From Trichoplusia ni (taxonomy: Eukaryota > Arthropoda > Insecta > Lepidoptera > Noctuidae): DNA of 64,000 nt. Of this stretch, positions 36,815-48,900 are shown piece after piece. Location: contig NC_039492.1 in the NCBI RefSeq assembly GCF_003590095.1, forward strand, positions 4,712,001 through 4,776,000, read 5' to 3'. The position numbers and the translations under genes were made by a program. The notes beneath the pieces were generated by a model. It ran no database searches. It saw nothing but the letters and a program-made list of their open reading frames with translations, and was not told the origin of the DNA. Position 1 is the stretch's first letter. The number at the start of each line of letters is the position of its first letter.

Positions 36815-39378
36815 ATATATATATCCCAATTTTCCCCAACATACAACATAGATCGTTAGTGTCCATTCCATGGGGTCGTGGGAATGGGGTTCAGCACAGC
36901 CCCCGTACCACATTCCGACGGGCGTGAGAACTAGGTTTGTAGTGTGTAATGTTTTTGAAGATATTTACTTGTAACTGCTTGTATTTTATTAATGTAGAGG
37001 ATGAATTGTGTACTAACTGTTTTAGTATTGTTGATAAGTAAATTAAGAACGTGGTACAGGTATTAAATTGACTAATTTACTTTTAAAAATATGTGCAGTT
37101 CTTTTAAAACAACAAAAAATTGTTTCAATAATTTAAGAAAGATACAAAGATAAGGATCTGACAGATGGACTAAAGAAAATGTTCTATTTATTTTTGGTTA
37201 CGAATTTTATAGTTAAATAGGACGTTAATAGGACTTATTTTCATCAATGACGCGATCATCAAAGCCTTTTGCGATTTGATTTTTTATCTGAATTTGTATC
37301 CCTCTTTTACCTAGTTTTCAGGTTTTTACTTCATCATAAGCAAGGCATTGCAAGTTATTTGAGTGTTTTTTTTTTCAATAATTAAAAAAAGAACATCCTT
37401 TAAAATTTAAAGTGTACCTAGGATGTGTTGGTGTGGATGTGTGCATTACTATTATTAGGGTTTATGAAAAATTGAAACAAAGTAAATAATTTACAAAATT
37501 TTATTTTCTCCTCCTGTCACCGGCTCTCTTAGGCTAGGTATTTATGTTCTTTCTTTGTGTACTGGTAACACCATAACTGTCGCTCTAACAAACCGCCACA
37601 GGCTTTGGGTGTGACTATACGTTATAGGGTGACCTTTTAATACTCTATAATACAAAGGCCTTAAAACAGCCATTTTAACAATTTAGCACTTCGGTCAACC
37701 CTTGATGTTGTTATTTCTCTAGCAGCAGTCACTCACCCCAAGTCTGTGGTGTTTTCCGTAAATTAAACATATCGTGATGGCAAGATTCACTAAACGCTAA
37801 CATTATATTGTATGCCGGTCATCATATCTTCAATGTCAGTAATACATCTAAGCACATACAGTTTCATTAAAGATCTAATGAATTCGAATTAAAATAATTT
37901 ATAAACCACAAATTGACTAATGCCATTGATATAAAGAATACACTACTTCGACGTAACACCGAGCGTACACTATTGATCAGATATTTATATGGAATTGATA
38001 GATGCAACGATTTACTTACAGATTCACATATAAAGGAATGTTAGCGTTTAAGGTTACGTATATACATTTACTGTATACATTTAAAATCGAACAACTGGTA
38101 AAACGTAGATCAATATATACAGAGACCGTTAGTAACTTGAATTTAAAACTTCAAAGATGTTGGCATCAAAATTATTGCTACGAAGTTTTGCGCCCAAACT
38201 TTTTAGGTACAAGATGTGTCTACTTATAACTATAATGTTTATACTAATATTTACAATAAAAAACGTATAATAACGAGTCATTTGATTTACAGCTCGTTTA
38301 CAATGAAATAACAAAAGACGAGAGAACTATGTACACAGCAAGGTTGCAAATCACAGGGTGCGTGCCTAAGAAACACAGTTGTTGCAATATGACCGAGCTG
38401 ACTACAAATTTGCTTGATTTTAACGAACGATTGTGATAATCGATTGTAGAGGCAATAAATCATACAGTTCTACAAGACCAGTGTTGTTTATCGATAACTA
38501 AATCAAATGTTTAATAACAATATCAAGTTAGGAAAATTTAATTGCATTTGATATAAAACGTGGAGCAAATTTGCAGACATCTCTAGCGGTACTTAAAATT
38601 AAAGTAAAAAGTACAATCTCTGGCAAGATTCGACAATGTTTCGATAAGCAGATATTTGTTATGGCTGTTAATAATGATGCAAGATGGTTGGCTAACGAAA
38701 CCTCCGTTAGACAATAAGCTAAAACTGAGTAACAAATTCATTGGAAGATCTGCGTTTGGAGATAATATTGCTGGAAGTTACCTCATCCAATCAATATTTA
38801 CGATGATATTCTTGCATAACTAGTATTGATTATTTATTACATAATCCTTGTACAATAGGTACACGTATTGTTCGATCTAATATTAAAAATAAAATGCTGT
38901 AAAATGTTTCTTTGTTGGTTCGATTGAATCACACTGCGCAAATTACTAAAACAGTATTCACAAAATTGCGCAGCTTAAATTCATTTTGTTCGATGGACCA
39001 AATTCATATAAATAAAAAGTAAAAATTAATAAACGTGCTTTGAAAACAATAAGTTTTAACATTAAGATATGCTTGATCTTTTCTCTTCCACAGTTCATTA
39101 TCACTTTAATTTAAAATAGAAACAACTCGCTTGTGTTTAACACATCTCGTTCTGTTCAACTCTTAAGTATCAGTAATTTAATGGAAATTTACATATATAG
39201 CAAGTTAAAGTTATATAAATTGCCATTTTCACAACCGAAATTAAATATGTAATAGGTACTAACGTATAACTTAACAGTTCATCGACGTAAAACAAATTCA
39301 TACTGACGGACTTGTGTGTAGTCAGTAGTCATTTTGTTCAAATCGCAAGTCCAATAGATTGTCTGTGGCACAACACTG
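36815..39378 (-). other. Intergenic DNA and likely 3' UTR of the gene ending at 39379
   Basis: AT-rich with no supported exon. The part directly left of 39379 would be the 3' UTR of the minus-strand terminal exon; its length cannot be set, because several minus-strand AATAAA or ATTAAA candidates exist between 37.4 and 39.1 kb. The patch 36860-36945 is GC-richer without known identity. Confidence 0.4.
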
Positions 39379-39636
39379 TCACTCTGTCTCCTCGTCGTTC
39401 GGCGGGAGATGTGGCTTGAGGGATGATGAGGGCTTCGTCAGGTCCAGGGCCGGCTCTTGTGAGGGGCCCGGCGCCGGCGGCAGGCTGAGCAGGTTGTAGG
39501 GGCGCGCGTACGGCGGCGGCGGCATGGTCGAGGGCCCCTCCAGGCCCTGCGGACACATCGCCGGTGGCGTCCAGCAAGCCGCGCCCGGCGGCTCCGGGGC
39601 GCGACCCGCCGCGCTCAGGTACGAACACGCCATCAT
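39379..39636 (-). CDS. Terminal coding exon of an unidentified protein, probably a transcriptional regulator (85 codons visible)
   Basis: A strong acceptor (ATTGTTTCAG) opens the exon at 39636, and the frame runs 85 codons to TGA at 39379-39381. It is GC-rich (CpG-rich) against AT-rich flanks. The peptide starts MMACSYLSAAGR, is rich in Pro, Ala and Gly, has PPPPYARPYNLLSLPP in the middle and ends PNDEETE. ALDLTKP (39450-39431) resembles the PxDLS motif by which repressors recruit CtBP. There is no folded domain. Phase 0 is assumed; the other frame (39338-39628) reads as low-complexity Ala/Gly/Arg and is less protein-like. Upstream exons should lie to the right, but none with a DNA-binding domain can be seen before 64000, so the preceding intron is at least 24 kb. 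I do not recognise the gene. It could also be an alternative last exon. Confidence 0.5.
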   Translation of the reverse strand: MMACSYLSAAGRAPEPPGAACWTPPAMCPQGLEGPSTMPPPPYARPYNLLSLPPAPGPSQEPALDLTKPSSSLKPHLPPNDEETE

Positions 39637-42033
39637 CTGAAACAATTACAATCCCAATTTAAAACATGCTTTCACAACATAACCTTGAGCTAAATTACGT
39701 TGATTGCGCAAGTAATCTCCGAGAGAGATTGGAGTATGAACAGGACATACATAAATAATGAAATATGTAGTATTATGAGATGAGAGGCCTAAAGAATTCG
39801 TGGATGGAGGGGGTGTTCTGCAATCACGCTAATGGCCAATGCGCAGCATCGCCGCGGGCCGCTCCCCCGCTCTGCTTCAAGGAGGAAGGAGGCTTTCATG
39901 CTAATGCAGATTGGGCGCAGGAGCAGTTCACCACTAAATTGCATCACACGTCCAATATGATGCCTTCAAACTTCACCGGCGAGTTTGAAATTATTACTCA
40001 AAAATTGATTATTTCTCGAAACGGGCAATATCTTTGTAAGTACTTTCTTGTTATTTTATTGCCGGAATAGCTGAAATAGCCTTTTTCATTGATATAAATG
40101 TTGTATTTAGTTTCCCACGTCTGCCAATATATCTTAAAGTAATTGTAAGTAAAGCATTTAGTGGCTATATATCACGCCGCCGCCGCGCCGGTGCAGGCCG
40201 CCGTTCGCCTCCATTTTTCACACATATCGCGGCGAAATTGATTACCTACACAATGCACGAGGCGTCCGATCGCCGATCGGCCACTGCTGTTGTTCTAACA
40301 ACTTGTATCAATAACATGTGTCACAAGTAATTTGATCAATATCATTATGGTGTACCATTATGTACTCGCAATATTAATGAATAGTGAATTGATTTGTGCG
40401 GCGGCTGATACGGATGTATTGTTATAATAGATTCATAGTTAATACCGCGCACAAAAGCCTCCACACAATTGGCATAGTTGAAGGCAACAGCTGCTCGCGT
40501 ATACGGAGTGTTCTAACAATATTGTAACTTTAATATTTATTGCACTTGATCAACTTCGCGTAAGTTATTGTGTAGTGCCTCCAAACATCCACAATGAAGC
40601 GAGCGTTCAAAAATGACGAATTTTCATGCATAAATTAAATTTATTCAAAAGCAACAATCTACTCACGTCAAGTCTTTAAACAAGCAGAACTTAATTAACT
40701 TGACGCCATTGTACCCAAGAACGTAAAGTGCATAATTAAACCCTTCACGTAAACGCTTTGGTTAATATGTTTAAGCGTCGGTATTGCTTTAGGAGACCTA
40801 AACTCTCCTATGAGAATAAACAGGGACTGAGGCGCTCGCAGCTCGCTGGCCGAGGCCCGCCGCACAAATGAATTAGTGGTGTTGTGAACCCCCCGCGTGC
40901 GGGCGCTGGCGGGCCAAGCAGCGCGGGGGGCATGTTGCGATTAAAATATAATTAGGCGCTCGGCAATTGTTTCGCCATCGAGCCAGGTGGTGCGGCTCAG
41001 GCGGCTAGGTAAATTAAATAGCCGTATAGGGTTTCCAATTACGTGCGCCCGGTGGCCGCGGAAAACACGCTTATTGCCTAATAATAGAACGAGGGAAACA
41101 ATATGAGGATCTTGCGGAGCTGATTAATTTTTTGACGCGGCGCGCTCGTTCGTGTTAAAAATCGGTATGGGATACCTGTGCGGTGTGCGGTGATAGGGGG
41201 CGATTGTAACGCGATATTAATTACTATCAAGACTGCGAGGTGACTAATAAATCACGTTCACCTACCGTTGGTACTTTCAGCATTAATGAATTCAAACGGG
41301 CCGCGATAATTGCGTACCTAATTACGGGCGGACGGAGCTGTCTAATTTATCACTGTCGGATTATGAATTAGGAATGGCGTTAATTAAACATGCATAATAT
41401 TTGTGAGGCGATGTAGCGGTACTGTGGTGACTCTTGTCGCCCTTGTAGTGAACTGAGGAGCTATTAGGTTTCATTATATGTTCGTTTAAATTAGTTTCAT
41501 GTCGTTAAAATATGTTTAAGGCTGATATTGGTCTCAAACACACATATTTGTATCTTTTACTGTGAGTTAATTAAGTCCTTCATATTTTAATTTTACTGGG
41601 AGAGAACAGAGAAATGTATTCAAGGTTATTTTAGATTTTTCGGTTGTTATGGTCATAATTTCGCTTAACTGTTCTATGTGAAAAGATTTTTAAACCATGA
41701 AGTTAAAATTTTAATTAATAAAAAATATCTTATGTAACATTACGTAATTACCCAAATACGTATACATATAACAGCAAATAGATTGCTATCGAGTGTTATG
41801 GACCCAGCTGACCTGACCTCATCAGGCAGGGGATGCAAGTCGGGGTCAGTGGCGGGCCAGTTCGCAACCCCTGGTGCACGGTAATCGATATTGTAATACA
41901 AACAATTATTAAAGTTAGATCATTTTAAAAAGCTTAGAGGATAGGCATGCAAAATAAAATTTTTGCCTTTTCATGTCATATCTTCTGTATAATTTCTGTG
42001 CTGTTTTAAAAAATATATTTTTATTTATTATTT
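39637..42033 (-). other. Putative intron 5' of the terminal exon, with CpG-rich islands
   Basis: Islands of mixed composition at 39780-39960, 40170-40300 and 40800-41350 contain many TAAT-type motifs next to CG-rich words (GCGGCTCAGGCGGCTAGG, GCGCCCGGTGGCCGCGG). The 96-codon open frame at 39780-40070 (+) shows no motif. Texture suggests regulatory DNA. Confidence 0.35.
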
Positions 42034-42291
42034 ACTAGCTGTTGCCCGCGACTTCGTCCGCGTGGTTAGAAGATAAAAGTTAGGAATTTTTTAACGGAAG
42101 CCCTCGAAGATGAATAATTTTCCCTGGTTTTCCACATTTTCCATTGTATCTTCGCCCCTATTAGTCGCCTGAAACCCTCCACAATTAATGATCTATTCAA
42201 CACAAAAAGTTTTTTTCAATTTGAACCAGTGGTTCCAGAGATTAGCTCGTTCAAACAAACAAACTCTTCAGCTTTATATATTAGTATAGAT
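42034..42291 (+). mobile_element. Dispersed lepidopteran element (ACTAGCT...TATTAGTATAGAT family), copy 3
   Basis: The best-preserved ends of the family in this window: ACTAGCTGTTGCCCGCGACT at the left and TATATTAGTATAGAT at the right. It lacks the short GCGTGATGGTATATA segment of the other two. No coding capacity. Confidence 0.85.
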
Positions 42292-44240
42292 TATTCTGGA
42301 TAACTTGTTCAAATTTGAATGTCCCAATATATAATTATCCCTACTCTATTATTCCAAGCATACATGTTTCAAGCAAAACTATATTTTCAATATCGTATAT
42401 TTAAAATCGCAATTGCAATTACTGTGAAAAACCTTTAAACTGTCACACAAATGAATTTACCGAACTACGAGAAAAATGTACAAGTACAAAAATAGTCTCG
42501 TGTCTGCTACCCTAAGGTCAGGGACACGGTGGGTCACGGGGTCGCGTGACCTCGCCGGCTGCATCGTAATCACCGATATACGATATTGTTCAAGGGAACC
42601 GTTTTATTAGGAGAACGTTATTTTCGGATGCCAGTTGGTATGGGGACCAATTGATTTAGCATTTCTCTTGAGATATGTTATAAATACTTAGATTTTTATC
42701 TGTTTTTATTTAAAGGTATGAGAAACTTTATATACGCGGTGTCAATATGTTAATCTAGTTCCTAATTTGATTTTAGTAATTATTTGTTTGCTTGCGTAGT
42801 GTGTACAGAATTAGAGGCCTTTAGCCATAATGAACTGCATAATACCGTTTCAATCAAGGCTCTGACAAGGTCGATTTGACAGCCATTGTCGAACAAATTT
42901 TGATAATAACTGAACATTTCAAGGAAATTTCAAAGCACACAAAATTATGCAGAATCGATAAGCAATAAAGTTAAACTCAGAATTAATTAACAAATTTTAA
43001 TTAGAGCCAACAAAATTATCTATCACAGAACAAGCAGAATTACAATACATTTGCATTAATTTCGCTACCCACTACATACGTTTAAGCACAGTGGATATTC
43101 TATTACGTAGACAATAGGACCGCTTCCACCACAAATTTTGGTTATTACAGGCATACCGTTAAGGAACTTGTGCGTACATATGTGCGTTCAATTTAATATC
43201 GGCTATTGAATAGAAAACGCCTCCACGCTCACAATGGCCCATCGGCATTCCATTAACTACTAGAGCAAACACACCGGGACGCGTGCGGGCACTAACTCAA
43301 TACAAAACGATTCCTAGCGAGCGATACTCGCACATTCGGGACATTCCTATTCGATTGTAACAACACTAACGACTGTTTATATTGGCGGTGGGTTCGGCCC
43401 GATCGGACGACAATCGGGGCCCGCCAGACCGACTTTCGCGAGACAATGCAAGACTGGGCCTAAATAATTTAATAGTTGTAGGCGGCAGCGCTTCGAGCGG
43501 TCGGCAAACAGTTGGCCGACGCCGACGTTTGACGATATTGCAGCGCTGACGGGAATTGAAAGCCGCTCGAAGGTTTATGAAGTAAGCCTTTGTCTTGCAC
43601 GTGTTGATTATTGTGAAGCACGTGCGGCGGTCCGGCCGTGCTTTGTTTTGAATCATCCTCCTACGTTAAGATTTGATTACGTTAGCCCCACTATTGTTCA
43701 GGCTAGACGTACCAGCAACAATGACCAAGTAATTAATAATAATGGTTAATGTGAAAGCGTCAAGTTTTCAACTTAAAAATAATTGCATCGCGCCAGAACT
43801 TTGGAAAACCTATGGACTCCGCAGAGGATGTTCTTTATAAAGTTTTCGCGGCAATAATGGATGATGTGAAGTTCGCGGTCAAAAAATCAAAAACGTCTCA
43901 AACATGAATTTCTTCTTGTAATATTTACGATTTACTTATTTTAGCAATTGTATCAGGAAACTGGTGTAAATTAAATAAAAACGTTTCTATTAAATTTTCA
44001 GATAATTTAACAACGTTATTTATTTATGCCATTAAGTATACTTGACACATGTTTGATTCAATCTAAGTGCCATACGAACACGCGATGTGACGTAACGAGC
44101 TGAGGTCTCAATAAACGTATGTAGATTAAAACAGACAGTCAAACCAAAATGTTACCCGTATCATTCGTAATTTAGCTTAATACGTGAGTGCCATAAACAG
44201 AAGACGCTCGCTGAAGATATGGCGAGGTAAGATATAAGAG
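42292..44240. other. Non-coding DNA, nothing firmly supported
   Basis: AT-rich, with GC-richer patches at 42510-42580 and 43250-43660. A 96-codon minus-strand open frame (43366-43656) covers the second patch but is Arg/Pro-rich without a domain and without flanking splice sites that I trust. Confidence 0.4.
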
Positions 44241-44244
44241 TGAT

Positions 44245-44400
44245 AGTGTTGGCTGGGCGGGCGGCTATAAATTAGGGCGGGCGGTTGTAGGGCGGGCGTC
44301 GCGTGCGCCGCGGCAGTTTGTCGCGTGGCGTGCGCCCGCGCTCATTGCTTATTCATGCACGCCAAGCACGCACAGGTTGGGCGCACACTATACCACAAGT
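44245..44400. promoter_or_regulatory. CpG island with a TATA-like box
   Basis: GGGCGGGC units flank CTATAAATTAGGG; the TATAAATT lies at 44266-44273. CG-rich sequence follows to 44370. The repeated GGGCGGGC units are Sp1/KLF-type sites. It could be the promoter of an unannotated plus-strand transcript; no coding exon follows that I can recognise. Confidence 0.35.
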
Positions 44401-46490
44401 GTTGCCCTACCGATAATGGGTTAAATGCTGCGATATTACACCGATTGCGTACTTAGATTATTTTCGCTTGTAAACTTTATTTTTGTGTAATTAGATGGCT
44501 ATGTTAATATAATTTAACAGCCAATTGATTTATTAATATCATTAAATGTATACAGCTTTCATGTTTATTCCATCATATTCAATTAGACTTTATTTTTTAT
44601 AGACTCGTGATTCGTAGAGCTTGGTAGGAGGCTACGTCGTAGCGCGGTGTCGCCGGCTCCCGGCACCGGAGCGGCTCGATGGCCGATCATTAATCATCAA
44701 GCCGTCTCCTGCGATAAGCGCTCATCTGCCGTCAACGCCTGTCTTGTTGCACCGGCCAACAATGACAACATCATCTTATTTGATGACCCTACACATTGCG
44801 ACTCAAGCAACTGACATCATTAATAATCCCATCACATTTAGTTACATAATTATTCACAAGTATCGGTAACCCTTACTACAGAGACTTATGAAATCAATTT
44901 TGCGATAAGTTTTACGTTCAAAGTGAAATTTGACTTATACTGGATATATTACTAAGGACTCGTAAAGTTACAATAACGTAGTAGATTCTTACGTAAACTT
45001 TAAAGAAATAAGTGTATACGTCAAAGGATTTCGCATAATTCCCGATAACGAGCGTTCGAGTCGCTCTCTTACTTCAAAGCCGCGTTTCAGTTACAGTTTA
45101 TTATTAATAAAATTTGGCCGGGTTGTGAGCGGCGCGCGGGCGGCGCGCTGGCGGGGCGCGGGGAGCGGCTCGCCGGCTGTAACGAGCGTGGTCCGCCTCG
45201 TTATCGGCAGCGCCGGCCGGTCAGCGCCGCGGAAAATTCGCCCGAAACTGACGCGCGTGAAAATTTAATGAACGGCCGGACGCTAGTTAACTAAAAGGTA
45301 AAGTGCACCCTCTTGACGTGTTCGGTAAATATTAATAGTGAGTGTGCTAGCGTGCGCCATTAAAAATGCACGAGTCCGCGGACACGTTGCCCCGCCGGCG
45401 GCCGCCGAGCCTGCGTTCATTAGCCTCTTTACATGCGGTCTCCGGTCCCTCCTTCGAATTACCTCGCCTTCACGCGACTCCGCGCCTCTCAGCTTCACGC
45501 TAGCTCCTATTGCTATTATACACGACAAATTAGGATTTTTCCGCTACCCTGCTTTGCCATCCAATTTATCCAATAAAACGCGATTCAATATCGAACTTCC
45601 TCCGATACTATGCTCCGCGCGGCCTGCGAACACTTCCTGAGAATAAGTTTTACTATCTGAGCCATTTTAAAACTCTTACGGATGCTATTAAGGATAATAG
45701 AAACTGTCTAGCTGGAACGATGAGTCAAGGAATTATGTCTGGAACTGGAATGATCTAAGTTTGACTTTTATGTCGCTTTCCTTAGTGAGAATGGCTGCTG
45801 TGCACAATCCTTGCGAAAAGTCCGCGAGTTGAGACGCGCGGCGGGCGGCTAGCGAGCGCGCGGTGCCGGGCGCGGGGCCGGGCGCGAGCGCGGTGTCTGT
45901 TACCGAGTAATGAGGATCGTTAATTATGTATCGCTAGGTGCGTAAGCTTTTCAATTTGGGAACGGTTCAGTGTCGCGGGCTCTCGCGAACGAGGTCAAGG
46001 GTTCGCGACTCTCTCAACCCTGAGGGGCTGCCAAATTAATGAGGCACTCCTTTGTAATAAAGAAATAACAAGAACTGCGCACGCGAACCCGGCCTCACCG
46101 ACTTCGATGTCATTAAAGGCGTCGCGAAGTCTTGAAAGGAGTCGTTACCGCGCCTCGCCTAAACAACTGAGTTTTCATCAACATTCCGAAATATACACAT
46201 AAATTGTTGGGCACTCACGCTTAGAGAAGGAATATAGAAAATAAAATCAAAAATTATGAAGAAGACGTCAAAACAGGGCCTGAGGCGAAAGTGGTCCAAC
46301 AATATAGTTAGTGTGAATTATGGCAGTGGTAATATTGTCTATTTAGTAGTTGCAGTTGTTTCCCGCAAGTAAGGCAGTGTGTACACGGTTGTGACGGTTC
46401 ATATTAGTGGAACAGACAGGGTAGATTAGAGCGGGGGTGCGCCGGTCCCGGCGGCCTGCGGGCACGGGTTTCTAAGTCCGGGCTAATTGG
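44401..46490. other. Non-coding DNA with several CpG islands
   Basis: GC/CpG-rich islands at about 44620-44760, 45110-45290, 45360-45500 and 45830-45910 alternate with AT-rich DNA. Open frames of 80-100 codons on both strands cross them in conflicting phases, as expected from low stop-codon density in GC-rich sequence. I see no exon. Confidence 0.4.
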
Positions 46491-48900
46491 ATGAGCCGCC
46501 AGGCCAGCCCAATTAGCAGCACCGTTGTGATTCATTTTAATCGGGCGCCCTTATCAGTGCACGCCACGGAGGTGTATAGCTTTAAAATATATTTTATATC
46601 TTCAACAGCTTTTACGTTCAATTTAATATTAAGTTACAAGTTTCCTAGCATTCCCATTTCTATATTTTTTCATTTAGAAGTTTTTTTAACTATGAATCCT
46701 GGTTATGAATCTGTCAAAAAATCATATAATTACTAAACATTATTACTTTTTAAATGAAATAAAAATGCGTAGTTACGAGAAAGCTTTTTATACTTCGTAT
46801 AAGACCAACACACAAACATACAAAAAGTAAACGACATAAATTTATATATAAACACAATAATTTCCAAAAAAAAGTCACCGTCACAGCCACAAAATAAAAT
46901 TAACAAAGTCATAATGAATTTATTGCCAATGCCTGTTTACCATCGTGTCATAAAAATTACACCGCCATTGTTCGGCTGTCAACACAGCTATCGAATTTGC
47001 ATTAAGACAATAACTACAATACATTCAAATATCTTCTTTGTTGCTCAACACGTGCAGGTATCGAAGGCCGTCTGATATTACACTTGTGTATATAATTAAT
47101 TGTTAATTAATGTTATTATTTTACATGTCTGCTTGCTGAATGTTACGTGTTTACATCGGTTTAATGTTGTTATAATATTGCTTGTAACAGCTGGGTGGCT
47201 ACATAATTCAATTTAAGTATTTTCGTGCAGTACGAAGTTTGACCACTTGATATTTTTGTAAGAACTGTTTCTATATTTTCTCTATTGATTGAATATTTTG
47301 ACCGGAACTCCTTTTTGAATATATTTATGTATTAGTTAGTTGTGCTTGTTTTGGTCATTGCTAACAGCTTACCCCAATTCTTCGTTATGGTGAAGGAAGG
47401 TGGAATATACTCGTATCATCCTCAACTTCGTCAAAATGGTGACATTTATTAATTCATCCATTCAGTATATTGGAACTAGGAACAAAAACTTTCATTAGGT
47501 CCAGTCCATTAGTCGAGCTTCACTAACCAATATGTATTCACAACAAATCGTAAGCTCACGTGCTGTCAGAAAACGCAAAAATCGCAGCAGTTTTTCATCA
47601 AGCGAAATGCATTCGATCGCGGCATATCAAGCAGCGGAGCCTGTCCATTAACGGCACGAGTTTACAAAACACAAAACAGCCGAGGCCGTGCGAGAGAGAC
47701 GACAAGAGAAACCACTTCCGCAATGAGATGGCGCACTTCCTGTGATTGAGGGCGCCCAACGCCGCCCTGACCGGATCGCGGTCCTACTCTTGGAAAACTT
47801 TGTCTAATGTGAAATTAGCTGGCGAGGAAATTACGACTGCAAGATTCTGGAACTGGCCTACTTGGGCTTTTTAACGATTTGAAAAGTTTCTTTATTAAAA
47901 ATCATGTTTTTGAAAAATTTAGGAAAATGGTCTTTAGCTGACTGTTGATTGAATGAGGAAAAAAGTTTTTTTTTAATTAGTAGTAGTAATACTATGCTGA
48001 TTGATGCATGCGCTAGAGTGGATTTATACTTTGCAATAAAATTACCATTTATCGTTGGTGTATCTATTCGAAAATTAAATTAATGTTTTTCATTGGACAT
48101 ATAGAATTTAGCTGAGTACAGGCAATGCACATTTGGCAAATGCGATGGGTACATATTGTGTAGTAAATGAAGGCACGCATAGTTCCCAGCACTAGCTGTG
48201 AACACTGGCTCGGCGTGTAATTTTCAGTGCATCCCGTTCTCATCTCTCTCGCTCAGCTAAGTAATGACTTAGATCCATTCCCGGATAAATAGCAAATTGA
48301 ATGTGTGCCCCTCGTAGTGGCATACACCGCCACCCCGTCTGCGAGCTTGCGACACCTGTGTGAGTGCGTGTTAAGATACGCTTGTATGTGTGCGCACTGA
48401 TAGAGCCAGCTGTATGTTTTGGTGATTAGTGGTGCCTGCCTATTAATACCAGACTCCGTTTTACTACGTGCGCTCTAGTTGAAAAGGTAATTTATTCTTG
48501 CGAACCTGAACAGCATTTCTCGAGGTATTAAACCGGAAAAAAACTCTAATTCTCAGTGCAACAACCATAGTTAAAACTATGTTTTAAAAACTAATTTGGA
48601 GTTGAGTATGGCTACGGGCGTCGATAACCCGCTACTATTTACAATGTTTTTCTTCGGTCGTATTTTTTGGCTTGTTTTATGACCGGAGAATATGAAAAGT
48701 TTTGAGGAGGTTTCGGCGAGAGGCGTAAAGGCGGTTTACGACGCGTCTTCGAGTTGAATGCGCCACATGTTAGCGTGTTCCACTGAATTTCCACGCGGGA
48801 TAAGCACATTACACGTGCTCCATGACCTGACCATGAAAATTTAAAACGTCTCGCTCCAAACTAAAAGGCTCGTTCTCGCCATCGTAAGTTGAGGAACGGG
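46491..48900. other. Non-coding DNA, nothing supported
   Basis: Mostly AT-rich. Patches at 47540-47800 and 48290-48360 are GC-richer. No splice-bounded frame, no repeat with a second copy in the window. Confidence 0.4.

Noticed and set aside
39338..39628. Alternative 96-codon minus-strand frame over the terminal exon
   Set aside because: It is Ala/Gly/Arg low complexity and runs past the end of the better frame; the other phase has a more protein-like composition and a short linear motif. The choice is not certain.
43366..43656. 96-codon minus-strand frame with Arg/Pro-rich content
   Set aside because: Lies in a CG-rich patch where stops are rare; no domain, no convincing splice sites and no repeat support.
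47845..47875. Resemblance of AACTGGCCTACTTGGGC to the miR-193 mature sequence
   Set aside because: The match is partial, with the 5' end and several internal bases different, and there is no complementary arm within 100 bases.
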